Notes under the pieces: model-generated | What the model saw: only the letters and a program-made list of their open reading frames with translations | What the model was told of the DNA's origin: nothing | Databases searched by the model: none | In this document: piece by piece, positions 20,315 to 28,937 of the stretch | Layout: every line of letters starts with the position of its first letter | How positions within the stretch are numbered: the first letter of the stretch is position 1 | Program-made: the position numbers and the translations under genes | Origin: Fidelibacterota bacterium | GTDB taxonomy: Bacteria > Fidelibacterota > Marinisomatia > Marinisomatales > UBA1611 | Assembly (NCBI GenBank): GCA_018649625.1 | Contig: JABIHN010000007.1 | Location: forward strand, 1 to 64,000 | Direction: 5' to 3' | Length of the DNA stretch: 64,000 bases

Positions 20315-21676
20315 TTATTTAATATATAATATCTTTTGAGTAATAGTGTTTTGTCCTTCAATTGAAAGATGAAGGAAATACGGTCCTGATGTTAATCCTT
20401 TTGAAATATTATTCGGAAGATTAAAAGTTATTGGAGTTGAGTTCAATTTTATTAATTGATGATTCCACACTGATTGTCCTAATATATTATACAAATTTAA
20501 ATAGTAATTTCCTTGTATTCCATTAATTTGGATAAGCCCACGACTATTAAATGGGTTGGGGTAAAAAGTGAGAGTTAGTTTTGTTGGAAGAATTATATCA
20601 TTATTTGTTGTAAGTGTTGTATCCAATAAAAACTCTATAGCACGATTAAAATAGTCAATTTGGTCTTCGTCGTTAAGGATTTCCAATGGAATCGATGATA
20701 ATAGAGATGAAGGGGTAATCATCCCCACACCCAAAATAAGTCCGGTAGAATCTGTGAAGATAGGATGTACAATTGATTCATTCAAGGGGCTTCCAATACT
20801 ATTCAAACTGTCAATACCAGCAGTTAAAATCAAGGTTGACGCAAAATTTTCGTATGGTGCACCAATACCAATTGTTTCTGAAGGAATAGGGAAGGATTCT
20901 GTAAAATACACCCCGAGATAATTTTGTAGAAAATTAGATCCAGTGGTTGACATTGTGAGTGATTCACTAGATTTAGATCCCATAATCCAAAAAGATGAAT
21001 TCTCTAATTGCTCTATTAAGTCATTGGGGAACTGTTTAGTTGAATTTCCCGTTAGGACGATAGGTAAATAGTTTTCGGGTATGATAAATGAAGTGTCGGT
21101 TGAGAAGATTGTATCATTCAATGTCCCAATTCCAATATTGTGGCTATCAGCAAGTAACCCAGCATTTCCGGTAAATGGTAAGTTGGGTGTGTTACTTTGT
21201 TGATGAGTTGAATTTATAAAAAGGAGTTTTTGTCCACCTTGACTTCGTCTAAAAACAAATATATCCGATGGTTCGCTTTCATTTGGAACGGGCGCATTAT
21301 CTACAGCCGTCATTCTGAAAAACCCTGTGTTGTTAAAAAATGACCCAACTTGAAATTGAGTATCAGTTGATGTTAAATATGTTTCATCGTGGTTGCTGAA
21401 CCATGTGTCCATTTCATAACTGAAGTAAAGCCGATAGCCCGCCAAATCATTTTCAGTATTTCCAATCCATTTTAAAATGAATCCATTTCCTTCTTGAAGG
21501 ATTGAAATAAGTATTGGAGGTGATGGAGGTTCTGTATCCGATTCACCAACTTCAAATTCTACAGCAATGGTATCGGCATTTAAATAAGGGTCAGGCTTAT
21601 ATTTTTGTATGTGTCGTGCAAAGTTTGCACAAATAGATAATCCACCTAATCCTGAATCTGTAATGATAATGCGCAT
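20315..21676 (-). CDS. Chimeric ORF: Asp/Glu racemase-like N-terminus joined to the C-terminal part of a secreted protein with sorting domain
   Basis: MRIIITDSGLGGLSICANFARHIQKYKP (racemase-like) then ...VEFEVGESDTEPPSPPILISILQEGNGFILKWIGNTENDLAGYRLYFS (FN3-like) and C-term FYPNPFNSRGLIQI. Confidence 0.65.
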   Translation of the reverse strand: MRIIITDSGLGGLSICANFARHIQKYKPDPYLNADTIAVEFEVGESDTEPPSPPILISILQEGNGFILKWIGNTENDLAGYRLYFSYEMDTWFSNHDETYLTSTDTQFQVGSFFNNTGFFRMTAVDNAPVPNESEPSDIFVFRRSQGGQKLLFINSTHQQSNTPNLPFTGNAGLLADSHNIGIGTLNDTIFSTDTSFIIPENYLPIVLTGNSTKQFPNDLIEQLENSSFWIMGSKSSESLTMSTTGSNFLQNYLGVYFTESFPIPSETIGIGAPYENFASTLILTAGIDSLNSIGSPLNESIVHPIFTDSTGLILGVGMITPSSLLSSIPLEILNDEDQIDYFNRAIEFLLDTTLTTNNDIILPTKLTLTFYPNPFNSRGLIQINGIQGNYYLNLYNILGQSVWNHQLIKLNSTPITFNLPNNISKGLTSGPYFLHLSIEGQNTITQKILYIK

Positions 21677-21687
21677 TCTTTTATTTG

Positions 21688-22389
21688 TTAATGTAAGTCT
21701 AAATCACAAAGAAGTTGAACTAAAGTTGGAACATAATCAGTAATCATTTGCGTTAATGGTTTAGGTGGAACTTCAAATGTGATTAAAGGAAATTCATTTT
21801 CTGTTGCCCATGTTCCAAAAGAACCAGGCGTTGGGTATCCTACATCATCTACCAATGGTATTCCTGTCTTAGTAGAAATCCATTTACCTAAATCAGTATT
21901 TTGTGGGTCTTCGATACAATCGAGAGCCGAATGGAATGAGATGATAGAACTGGGTTTAATTTCATTAATAATTTTTATAATTGCTTTTGTTTCAGGTTCA
22001 GACCCTGGTTTGGCACCTGTACTCAATTCTATATCTTGTGGCTCACCACTTTTAACGCGATAAAAAACGGGTTTATTTGTCCAATCATTAGTTGGGAAAT
22101 TTCGATTTAGATCTACGCCATTTGCGTTGGCTCGAGTACCATGTAATGTTCCATCAGGGTTAGCGCATAATACAACAGGGTTTTTTAAATCTTCAGATGG
22201 AATAGATCGTAATGCTTCAGAGAGTAAAACAATAGATTCTGGTTCATCACCATGTATTCCTGCTAATATTAAAATATTTGATTTATTTGAGCTCGGAAGA
22301 AAAATATCAAGATTATTATTTAATACTGATTTTCCGTATAAAGTAGATTTATGTTGGAGCTTACCTTGGTCTGAGTGAGGAACTGACAT
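21688..22389 (-). CDS. mpaA: M14-family murein peptide amidase-like (MpaA-like)
   Basis: ILAGIHGDEPESI...ANPDGTLHGTRANANGVDLNRNFPT...ISFHSAL; adjacent to lysA. Confidence 0.8.
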   Translation of the reverse strand: MSVPHSDQGKLQHKSTLYGKSVLNNNLDIFLPSSNKSNILILAGIHGDEPESIVLLSEALRSIPSEDLKNPVVLCANPDGTLHGTRANANGVDLNRNFPTNDWTNKPVFYRVKSGEPQDIELSTGAKPGSEPETKAIIKIINEIKPSSIISFHSALDCIEDPQNTDLGKWISTKTGIPLVDDVGYPTPGSFGTWATENEFPLITFEVPPKPLTQMITDYVPTLVQLLCDLDLH

Positions 22390-22395
22390 TATTAA

Positions 22396-23649
22396 TTAGA
22401 AACAATTACTGAAAATATCTTCAATTGTTTCTCTTTTTCGAATTAATGTAGATTGATCTCCATCTAACATAATTTCAGCAGCCCGTGGGCGGGTACAAAA
22501 TTGATGAGACATTGTGTAGGAATATGCTCCTGTATCCATGATGGCTAATAAATCACCTTCTTTCACATCTGGAAAGTTTCTATCAATTGCAAGTCGATCT
22601 GTATTCTCACAAATACGGCCTGTAATATCTACTTTATTGTTTGCAGGCGCATCTGGGTCACCCACTTTAAAAATACGATGATATGCACCATAAAGAGCAG
22701 GCCTCATGAGAGTCTCCATGCCAGCATCGATGCCAATAAATGACTTGTAGCTATTTTTCAATCCTGTAACTCGAGTAAGCAAGATCCCTGTATCTCCAAC
22801 AACTGATTTTCCAGGTTCAATCCATAAGCTTGGTTTTTGTTCATTCCGCTCATCAAAATAGGCATGAAAATTGTTAGCAACATTTTGAAATACTTGATTG
22901 AAATCCATAGGTGGTTCATCGTCTTTATATGGAATACCATAACCGCCCCCCAGACTGATATAGGCCATATTTATATCTAATTCATCCTTGAGAAGTTCAA
23001 CAGTTTTTAATATTTCTTTTATTAGTTTTGGATAATATGCAGGATCTTGAACGCCAGAGCCAGTCATACATTGAATTCCAAATTTTTTAACACCTGATTC
23101 TTTGGCAAGGCGATATGCTTTTACTATATCATAATGTGGCACACCAAATTTTGAATTTTCACCGCCAGTTACAATTTGAGAAAAGGCACCTTTTCCAAAT
23201 CCCGGATTTAGTCGGAATGCGATTTCTTGAGGAAGACCAATCTTTTTTAGTCTATTAAATGATGAAATATCATCCAGATTGATATGTGTACCTTTTTCAA
23301 GAGCAACTTTTAAATCGTCAGGAGATTCATAATTTCCGGTATAAATACATTCGTTCCCTTTAATACCACCTTTTTCAGCGATATAAATTTCACCTGGACT
23401 TGCACAATCTGCCCCAAGAGATGGGATTTCAGCTTTTAATGTTGTAATTAAATGAGGATTGCTATTTGCTTTAATAGTATAACAAATATGGTATGAATCA
23501 AAATTTTCATTTAAGGTTTGGTCTAATACATTAATATTATGAAGTAATCGTTCTTCAGAATAGATATACAGTGGTGTACTGTATTTTGATGCTAGACTTT
23601 CAAATAAGGGTTTGTTTTTTATTAAGTTTTTTAATGGATGTATTGACAT
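22396..23649 (-). CDS. lysA: Diaminopimelate decarboxylase
   Basis: PLYIYSEERLLHNI...YTIKANSNPHLI...ISLGGGYGIPY...EPGKSVVGDTG...CENTDRLAIDR. Confidence 0.88.
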   Translation of the reverse strand: MSIHPLKNLIKNKPLFESLASKYSTPLYIYSEERLLHNINVLDQTLNENFDSYHICYTIKANSNPHLITTLKAEIPSLGADCASPGEIYIAEKGGIKGNECIYTGNYESPDDLKVALEKGTHINLDDISSFNRLKKIGLPQEIAFRLNPGFGKGAFSQIVTGGENSKFGVPHYDIVKAYRLAKESGVKKFGIQCMTGSGVQDPAYYPKLIKEILKTVELLKDELDINMAYISLGGGYGIPYKDDEPPMDFNQVFQNVANNFHAYFDERNEQKPSLWIEPGKSVVGDTGILLTRVTGLKNSYKSFIGIDAGMETLMRPALYGAYHRIFKVGDPDAPANNKVDITGRICENTDRLAIDRNFPDVKEGDLLAIMDTGAYSYTMSHQFCTRPRAAEIMLDGDQSTLIRKRETIEDIFSNCF

Positions 23650-23773
23650 ATTGGAAAATAAAGAGTTTTAAGAACAAATTTTTAATAGAATATTTGTCGA
23701 GAAATTATAATGAAATCAATCTTCTTTCTAAATGTATAATGGCAAATTTATTACTTAATTTCCTGTTAAATAG

Positions 23774-24634
23774 ATGAACGAATTATTACAATTTAAAACA
23801 AAACTTATTGAATATTTATTGATGATTGTTTTTATAACCGTTGGATGTGGAAATCAAAATGATTCCTTTTCATGGGTGGATACAATTCCAAAACCTTGGA
23901 CATTGAGTGAGTCAGAGTTTGAGACTTACCTACCGAAATTTCAAGAGAGATTCCCCGATTATAAAGATCGGATAAAGGCATTAAATTTATGGCGCGTGGG
24001 AACACCTTATGGTATGTTTTGCCTTGGTGAAGAAGCGGGGAAAGATACAGGCCCAATCATTCGAAATGATTCTTCTGATTGTACAGTCCATGTTCTTACA
24101 ACTTTAGCTTTTGCAGAAAGTTTTACCTGGGAAAATGCAAGAGATGCCATGGTGGATATCCATTATAAAATGGATGAAAATGGAGAAAAGAAACCCACTT
24201 ATCAATCCCGTTGGCATTATACTTCAGATAGGCTTTTAAATCATGAGCGAACTGAGAATATCACATCTTTACTTGTACCCCGAAATGATTTGGAAGCTAT
24301 CGAAATTGAATTGAATCGAAAACAAGATGGGGAAGAGTTTTTAAATTTAGATTGGTCTTCAAAAGAGATCATTCATTTTATACCATCTAGTAAGATAAAT
24401 AAAAAATTGTTAAAAAAGCTACCAGCTGTTTGTGGAGTCGCATTTGTAAAAAGGAAGTATTTTAAATTAGGAATTGTTATAGCTCATGAAGGGTATTTTA
24501 TTGATAATGCGAATATAATTCATGCTTCGTCCGAATTTGGTAAAACAATGAATGTAGATTTTTTAGAATATTATTTTCATGAAGATGAACCCCGATTTGA
24601 TGGTGTGATGTTTTATAAACTAAATCCCAAATAG
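23774..24634 (+). CDS. DUF1460-like (NlpC/P60-superfamily amidase-like) lipoprotein
   Basis: VGCGNQ lipobox; WRVGTPYGMFCLGEEAGKDTGPIIRNDSSDCTVHVLTTLAFAES. Confidence 0.65.
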   Translation: MNELLQFKTKLIEYLLMIVFITVGCGNQNDSFSWVDTIPKPWTLSESEFETYLPKFQERFPDYKDRIKALNLWRVGTPYGMFCLGEEAGKDTGPIIRNDSSDCTVHVLTTLAFAESFTWENARDAMVDIHYKMDENGEKKPTYQSRWHYTSDRLLNHERTENITSLLVPRNDLEAIEIELNRKQDGEEFLNLDWSSKEIIHFIPSSKINKKLLKKLPAVCGVAFVKRKYFKLGIVIAHEGYFIDNANIIHASSEFGKTMNVDFLEYYFHEDEPRFDGVMFYKLNPK

Positions 24635-24653
24635 ATAAAGGAATAAATTATTT

Positions 24654-26984
24654 ATGTTAGTACCAAATTGGTCTTCTGTTGAGAAACAATATTTTGGACG
24701 ACAAAACACGGTAAGTCCCACTAGTAATATTCCATATATCCTTGTTGATAATTTCCCGAATTTAGGTTTATTAACTTCACTTCGATTCTTAGAGTGGGTT
24801 TCGGAAAATCCAGAAGGTGTAATCAGCCTTCCCACAGGAAAAACTCCCGAATATTTTATAAAATGGACTCACCATTTACTGAATAATTGGACGTTACCTG
24901 AATTAGAAAAGTTACGTGAAAATAATGGATTAGTACTTCAAAATAAACCAGATCTATCACGTTTAAAATTTGTTCAAATTGATGAATTTTATCCAATGAA
25001 TCCTTCACAGCATAACAGTTTTTATCATTATGTTAATCAATATTATTTAGATGGATTTGGAATAAAAAAAGAGAATGCACTATTAATTAATAGTGCGAAA
25101 ATTCCATTGGAAAATGGAAAACAATGGGAAGAAATATTTCCTACAGGTACCATTGATTTATTACTGCGAAATAGAGATCCAAAATCTGAATTAGAAAAAA
25201 CTCAACAAAATTCAATATATTTAATCGATCAATGGTGTTCAGAATTCGAAAATAAAATCCGTGATTTAGGCGGAATAGGTTTTTTCTTAGGAGGAATAGG
25301 TCCAGATGGGCATATAGCTTTTAATGTTCGTGGGTCTGATCATAATTCTACAACACGACTTTTAGAAACTAATTTTGAAACGCAAGCTGCTGCAGCTACT
25401 GATTTAGGTGGGATTGAAATCAGTAGAAACAGACTTGTAATTACTATTGGTTTAGGAACAATCACTTTTAAAGAAGATGCAGTTGCAATTATAACTGCAG
25501 CTGGGGAAGCAAAGGCTCCTATCGTAAAAGAATCTATCGAAAGTAAACCCGATGTAAAATATCCTGCATCTGTATTACAAAAATTAGATAATAGTCGATT
25601 TTATTTAACATTTGGTGCTGCCAAATCTTTAACGGATACACAAAATGCGTATTGGGCGTCACCTAATTGGAATGAAGAAAAGAAACAGCGTTGTTTACTT
25701 CAAGTTGCAAAAAATGTAAATAAATTTGGTCCGAAAGTTTCATTAATAGATATGTTAAACGACCCAATTTGTAAAACATTTCCAGAGTTAAATGAAAATG
25801 CAATTCCTGAAATAATTCAACAACTTGAATCCAAAGTGCAAAAAGGGATTCGAAAAGAAGAAAATCAGGTTTTTTATCATACAGGTCCTCATCATGATGA
25901 TATTTTATTAGGGATGCTACCGCATATAATTCATTTAATTCGGTCACCTAAAAACAAACATCATTTTGCAAATATGACGTCTGGGTTCACATCTGTTACT
26001 AATAAATTTATTATACATTTTTTATCATCAACATTGTCATTTCTGGTAAATGGTAAAATTCAAATGGTCGATTTTCCTGATTTTTTTGAAGATGGATACA
26101 AAAGGAAGTGGGATAAAGATGTATTTCATTACCTGGATAATTTGGCAAAAAATAATCTGAATGAACAAACACGTGGGATGGCACACCGGGTGATTCGTGC
26201 TTTGATTGAAATTTATAAAATTAAAAATAAAAATGATTTAAGAAATAAGTTAGAATCAATCATTCAAGAATTAAATGAATGTTACGAAGGAGAAAAAAAT
26301 TCTGTAAATATTCAAAAATTAAAAGGAATGATTCGTGAATATGAAGAAGAATTAGTTTGGTCGAATTATGGGATTCGAGTGAGAGATGTTCATCACTTAC
26401 GACTAGGATTTTATACTGGAGATACTTTTACTGAATCTCCAAATCGCTCCAGAGATGTTATGCCAATTCTCAATCAGTTAAGAGAAATCAATCCAACAGT
26501 TATATCATTGGCGTTAGACCCCGAAGGAAGTGGACCCGATACACATTATAAAGTATTGCAAGCTATTGCAGATGCTGTTAGGCTTTGGGAAAAAGAAAAA
26601 GATTTATCTAATTTACGAATTTGGGGATATAGAAATGTTTGGTATCGTTTCGACCTTGCTGAAGCTGATATTATTGTTCCAGTTACATTGAATTCACTTG
26701 CTGTATTAAGAGAAACATTTAAATCATGCTATTTAAGTCAACGAGATGCATCATTCCCTAGTTATGAATTGGATGGTCCATTTTGTGATTTATCACAAAA
26801 AATATGGGTGGAACAGCATCAAAACCTTCAACTCATATTAGGTCGTGATTATTGGTATCAAAATGAGAATCAACATCTGCGTGCAACACATGGTGCAATA
26901 TTTTTAAAAGAAATGGATGTAACTACTTTTTTATCCGTAGCCAGAAAATTAGAAGAAGCTATGGAAGGATCAAGTTTACCTTAA
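24654..26984 (+). CDS. NagB-like deaminase/isomerase domain fused to PIG-L/LmbE-like deacetylase domain
   Basis: N-term ISLPTGKTPEYFIKW...IDEFYPM...GGIGPDGHIAFNVRGSD; C-term YHTGPHHDDILLGMLPHI. Confidence 0.85.
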   Translation: MLVPNWSSVEKQYFGRQNTVSPTSNIPYILVDNFPNLGLLTSLRFLEWVSENPEGVISLPTGKTPEYFIKWTHHLLNNWTLPELEKLRENNGLVLQNKPDLSRLKFVQIDEFYPMNPSQHNSFYHYVNQYYLDGFGIKKENALLINSAKIPLENGKQWEEIFPTGTIDLLLRNRDPKSELEKTQQNSIYLIDQWCSEFENKIRDLGGIGFFLGGIGPDGHIAFNVRGSDHNSTTRLLETNFETQAAAATDLGGIEISRNRLVITIGLGTITFKEDAVAIITAAGEAKAPIVKESIESKPDVKYPASVLQKLDNSRFYLTFGAAKSLTDTQNAYWASPNWNEEKKQRCLLQVAKNVNKFGPKVSLIDMLNDPICKTFPELNENAIPEIIQQLESKVQKGIRKEENQVFYHTGPHHDDILLGMLPHIIHLIRSPKNKHHFANMTSGFTSVTNKFIIHFLSSTLSFLVNGKIQMVDFPDFFEDGYKRKWDKDVFHYLDNLAKNNLNEQTRGMAHRVIRALIEIYKIKNKNDLRNKLESIIQELNECYEGEKNSVNIQKLKGMIREYEEELVWSNYGIRVRDVHHLRLGFYTGDTFTESPNRSRDVMPILNQLREINPTVISLALDPEGSGPDTHYKVLQAIADAVRLWEKEKDLSNLRIWGYRNVWYRFDLAEADIIVPVTLNSLAVLRETFKSCYLSQRDASFPSYELDGPFCDLSQKIWVEQHQNLQLILGRDYWYQNENQHLRATHGAIFLKEMDVTTFLSVARKLEEAMEGSSLP

Positions 26985-26990
26985 TAAAGT

Positions 26991-27401
26991 TTATTTTTCA
27001 TTCGAAACATTTTTTGTTATTTCTATTTCATGCGCTTTTTGTGCTAAATGGAAAATATAATAAACTGCTTTCTCAAGTTCATCTTTTGAACAGGAATAAC
27101 ATGAGCCTTTAGGTGGCATCACTCCCCGTGCACCTTCCATTCCGTCAGTAACACGTTTGGATAATTGTTCAAACCCTTTTGCAGCTAACTCGTCAAAATG
27201 TTTTTTATCATTTACAGATACTGCTCCCATGGATCCATACATGTGACATCGGAAGCATGTGCTTGCCCAAATTGATTCTCCGATTTTAATGTCATTTGCT
27301 GAAAGATTCTTATAGCCTTCAGATTCATATATATTTACAGGCGATTTATTGCCACACCCTATCAAGATGATTAAAATTAAACTAAAAAATAATCGTTGCA
27401 T
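26991..27401 (-). CDS. c-type cytochrome lipoprotein (c5-like)
   Basis: IGCGNK lipobox; CFRCH heme motif; MPPKGSCYSCSKDELEKAVYYIF. Confidence 0.85.
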   Translation of the reverse strand: MQRLFFSLILIILIGCGNKSPVNIYESEGYKNLSANDIKIGESIWASTCFRCHMYGSMGAVSVNDKKHFDELAAKGFEQLSKRVTDGMEGARGVMPPKGSCYSCSKDELEKAVYYIFHLAQKAHEIEITKNVSNEK

Positions 27402-27564
27402 AATTTTCCTTATAATTGCTTATTCATTTCTTCAATTTAAGAAGACAATTTTAATATAAAGAATGAATTGATTGAACTAATATAAAAATAAAATTTGCTT
27501 AAAAAGATTTGATAAAAAATAATTATTATATTGGACTTACTCTAATTAGGTTTTTTGCTTCAAT

Positions 27565-28206
27565 ATGAATACAAATCGACATTTAGACTGGGACAAAGAA
27601 GAAGTTGCCAATTTAATTACCCATGGGTTTGGTGTAATTGCAAGTGCAATGGGGCTTGGGTTTTTAATATATTTTGCTGTGCAATACGGTACAATTTGGG
27701 AGCAGGTAAGTTTTGGTCTTTTTGGTATAACAATGCTTATGGTGTTTCTTGCATCAACCATATATCACACCATTCGAAATCCAAAATGGAAATCATTATT
27801 TCAAACCATTGATCAATCTGCAATATTTTTATTAATAGCAGGATCTTATGCACCTTTTTGTTTGGTAAGTATGAGAGGTCCGTGGGGATGGTCAATTTTC
27901 AGTCTTGTCTGGGTGTTAGCCATTTCTGGTATAATTTTAAAAATATATTTTAGAGATACAGTGGTAAAACCATTTTTGTTTTTATATGTTATTATGGGGT
28001 GGATTTGTGTAATTGCTACTAATAAGATGCTTGAAACAATTCCGGATTTTTCTTTAATATTTATTGGGGTTGGCGGAGCATTCTATATGGTTGGAATTAT
28101 TTTTTTTCTATGGGAAAAATTACCTTACAATCATGCCATTTGGCATATTTTTGTCTTAGGAGGATGCGCGAGCCATTATGTGGCAGTGCTTGATCTTATT
28201 TTATGA
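27565..28206 (+). CDS. Hemolysin III / YqfA (PAQR-like) family membrane protein
   Basis: EEVANLITHGFGVIAS...STIYHTIRNPKWKSLFQTIDQSAIFLLIAGSYAPF. Confidence 0.92.
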   Translation: MNTNRHLDWDKEEVANLITHGFGVIASAMGLGFLIYFAVQYGTIWEQVSFGLFGITMLMVFLASTIYHTIRNPKWKSLFQTIDQSAIFLLIAGSYAPFCLVSMRGPWGWSIFSLVWVLAISGIILKIYFRDTVVKPFLFLYVIMGWICVIATNKMLETIPDFSLIFIGVGGAFYMVGIIFFLWEKLPYNHAIWHIFVLGGCASHYVAVLDLIL

Positions 28207-28706
28207 AAAACCTATTAATTATTGGAATATTCATTATGCCATTATTTGGGAAATTGCCTGAAATTGGAATTGTTGCTCCTGATTTTTCTCTTGAAGATCA
28301 AAGTGGTCAACTTCATACATTAAAAGATTATAAAGGAAATAAATTAGTCCTTTATTTTTTCCCTAAAGCAGATACCCCCGGCTGAACAAAACAAGCATGC
28401 GGATTCCGGGATGAATCTGAAAAATTTAAGAAATTAGGTATAACCGTTTTGGGAATTAGTTATGATTCCAAAGAATCTTTGATTGATTTTAAAGAAAAAT
28501 ATAGAATTCCCTTTAATTTTTTATCCGATTCTAAAAAAGAAATTGGAAAAGCATATGGTGTTAATCGATTCCTATTTGCTTCAAGAAAAACATTTTTAAT
28601 CGATGAGAATGGAATTTTAATACACATTATCGATGAAGTGAATTTGAACACGCACCCTACAGATGTTCTCAATTTATTTGAAAAAATAAACATAGGAAAA
28701 CAGTAA
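28203..28706 (+). CDS. Selenocysteine-containing peroxiredoxin (Bcp/PrxQ-like), in-frame TGA at 28383-28385 read as Sec
   Basis: Reading through one TGA gives MKNLLIIGIFIMPLFGKLPEIGIVAPDFSL...YFFPKADTPG-U-TKQACGFRDESEKFKKLGITVLGISYDS...; U replaces the peroxidatic Cys of the PGCTxxAC motif. ORF track splits it into 28203-28385 and 28449-28706. Confidence 0.9.
28400..28419 (+). promoter_or_regulatory. Putative bacterial SECIS stem-loop of the Sec-peroxiredoxin
   Basis: CGGATTC-CGGGAT-GAATCTG: 7 bp stem (one G-U), 6-nt loop with G at second position, loop begins after 21 nt from TGA. Confidence 0.7.
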
Positions 28707-28936
28707 TGAAAGTATCTATTGAATATTGTACAATGTGAAACTATTTACCTCGAGCTTCCAGTTTGGAGGCAGAAATAAAATCAAAATTTGATAATGTATC
28801 TATTGAATTGATTCCCAGTGGCGGTGGCGTTTTTGAAGTCATCTTGGATGAGACCTTAATTTTTTCGAAGAAAGCAGTGAAAAGATTTCCAGAAGATGGG
28901 GAAGTTGAAAAATTGATTCGGGAAAATTTGAATTAA
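28706..28936 (+). CDS. SelW/Rdx-family selenoprotein, in-frame TGA at 28736-28738 read as Sec
   Basis: MKVSIEYCTM-U-NYLPRASSLEAEIKSKFDNVSIELIPSGGGVFEVILDETLIFSKKAVKRFPEDGEVEKLIRENLN; CxxU motif plus IPSGGGVFEV typical of Rdx proteins; start overlaps the peroxiredoxin stop (TAATG). Missing from the ORF track. Confidence 0.9.
28754..28770 (+). promoter_or_regulatory. Putative bacterial SECIS stem-loop of the SelW-like gene
   Basis: GCTTCC-AGTTT-GGAGGC: 6 bp stem (one U-G), 5-nt loop with G at second position, loop begins after 21 nt from TGA. Confidence 0.7.
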
Positions 28937-28937
28937 C

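Noticed and set aside
28383-28385. TGA interrupting the peroxiredoxin as a pseudogene or sequencing error
   Set aside because: The stop replaces precisely the catalytic Cys, the frame stays conserved on both sides, a SECIS-like hairpin follows, and the next gene shows the same pattern.
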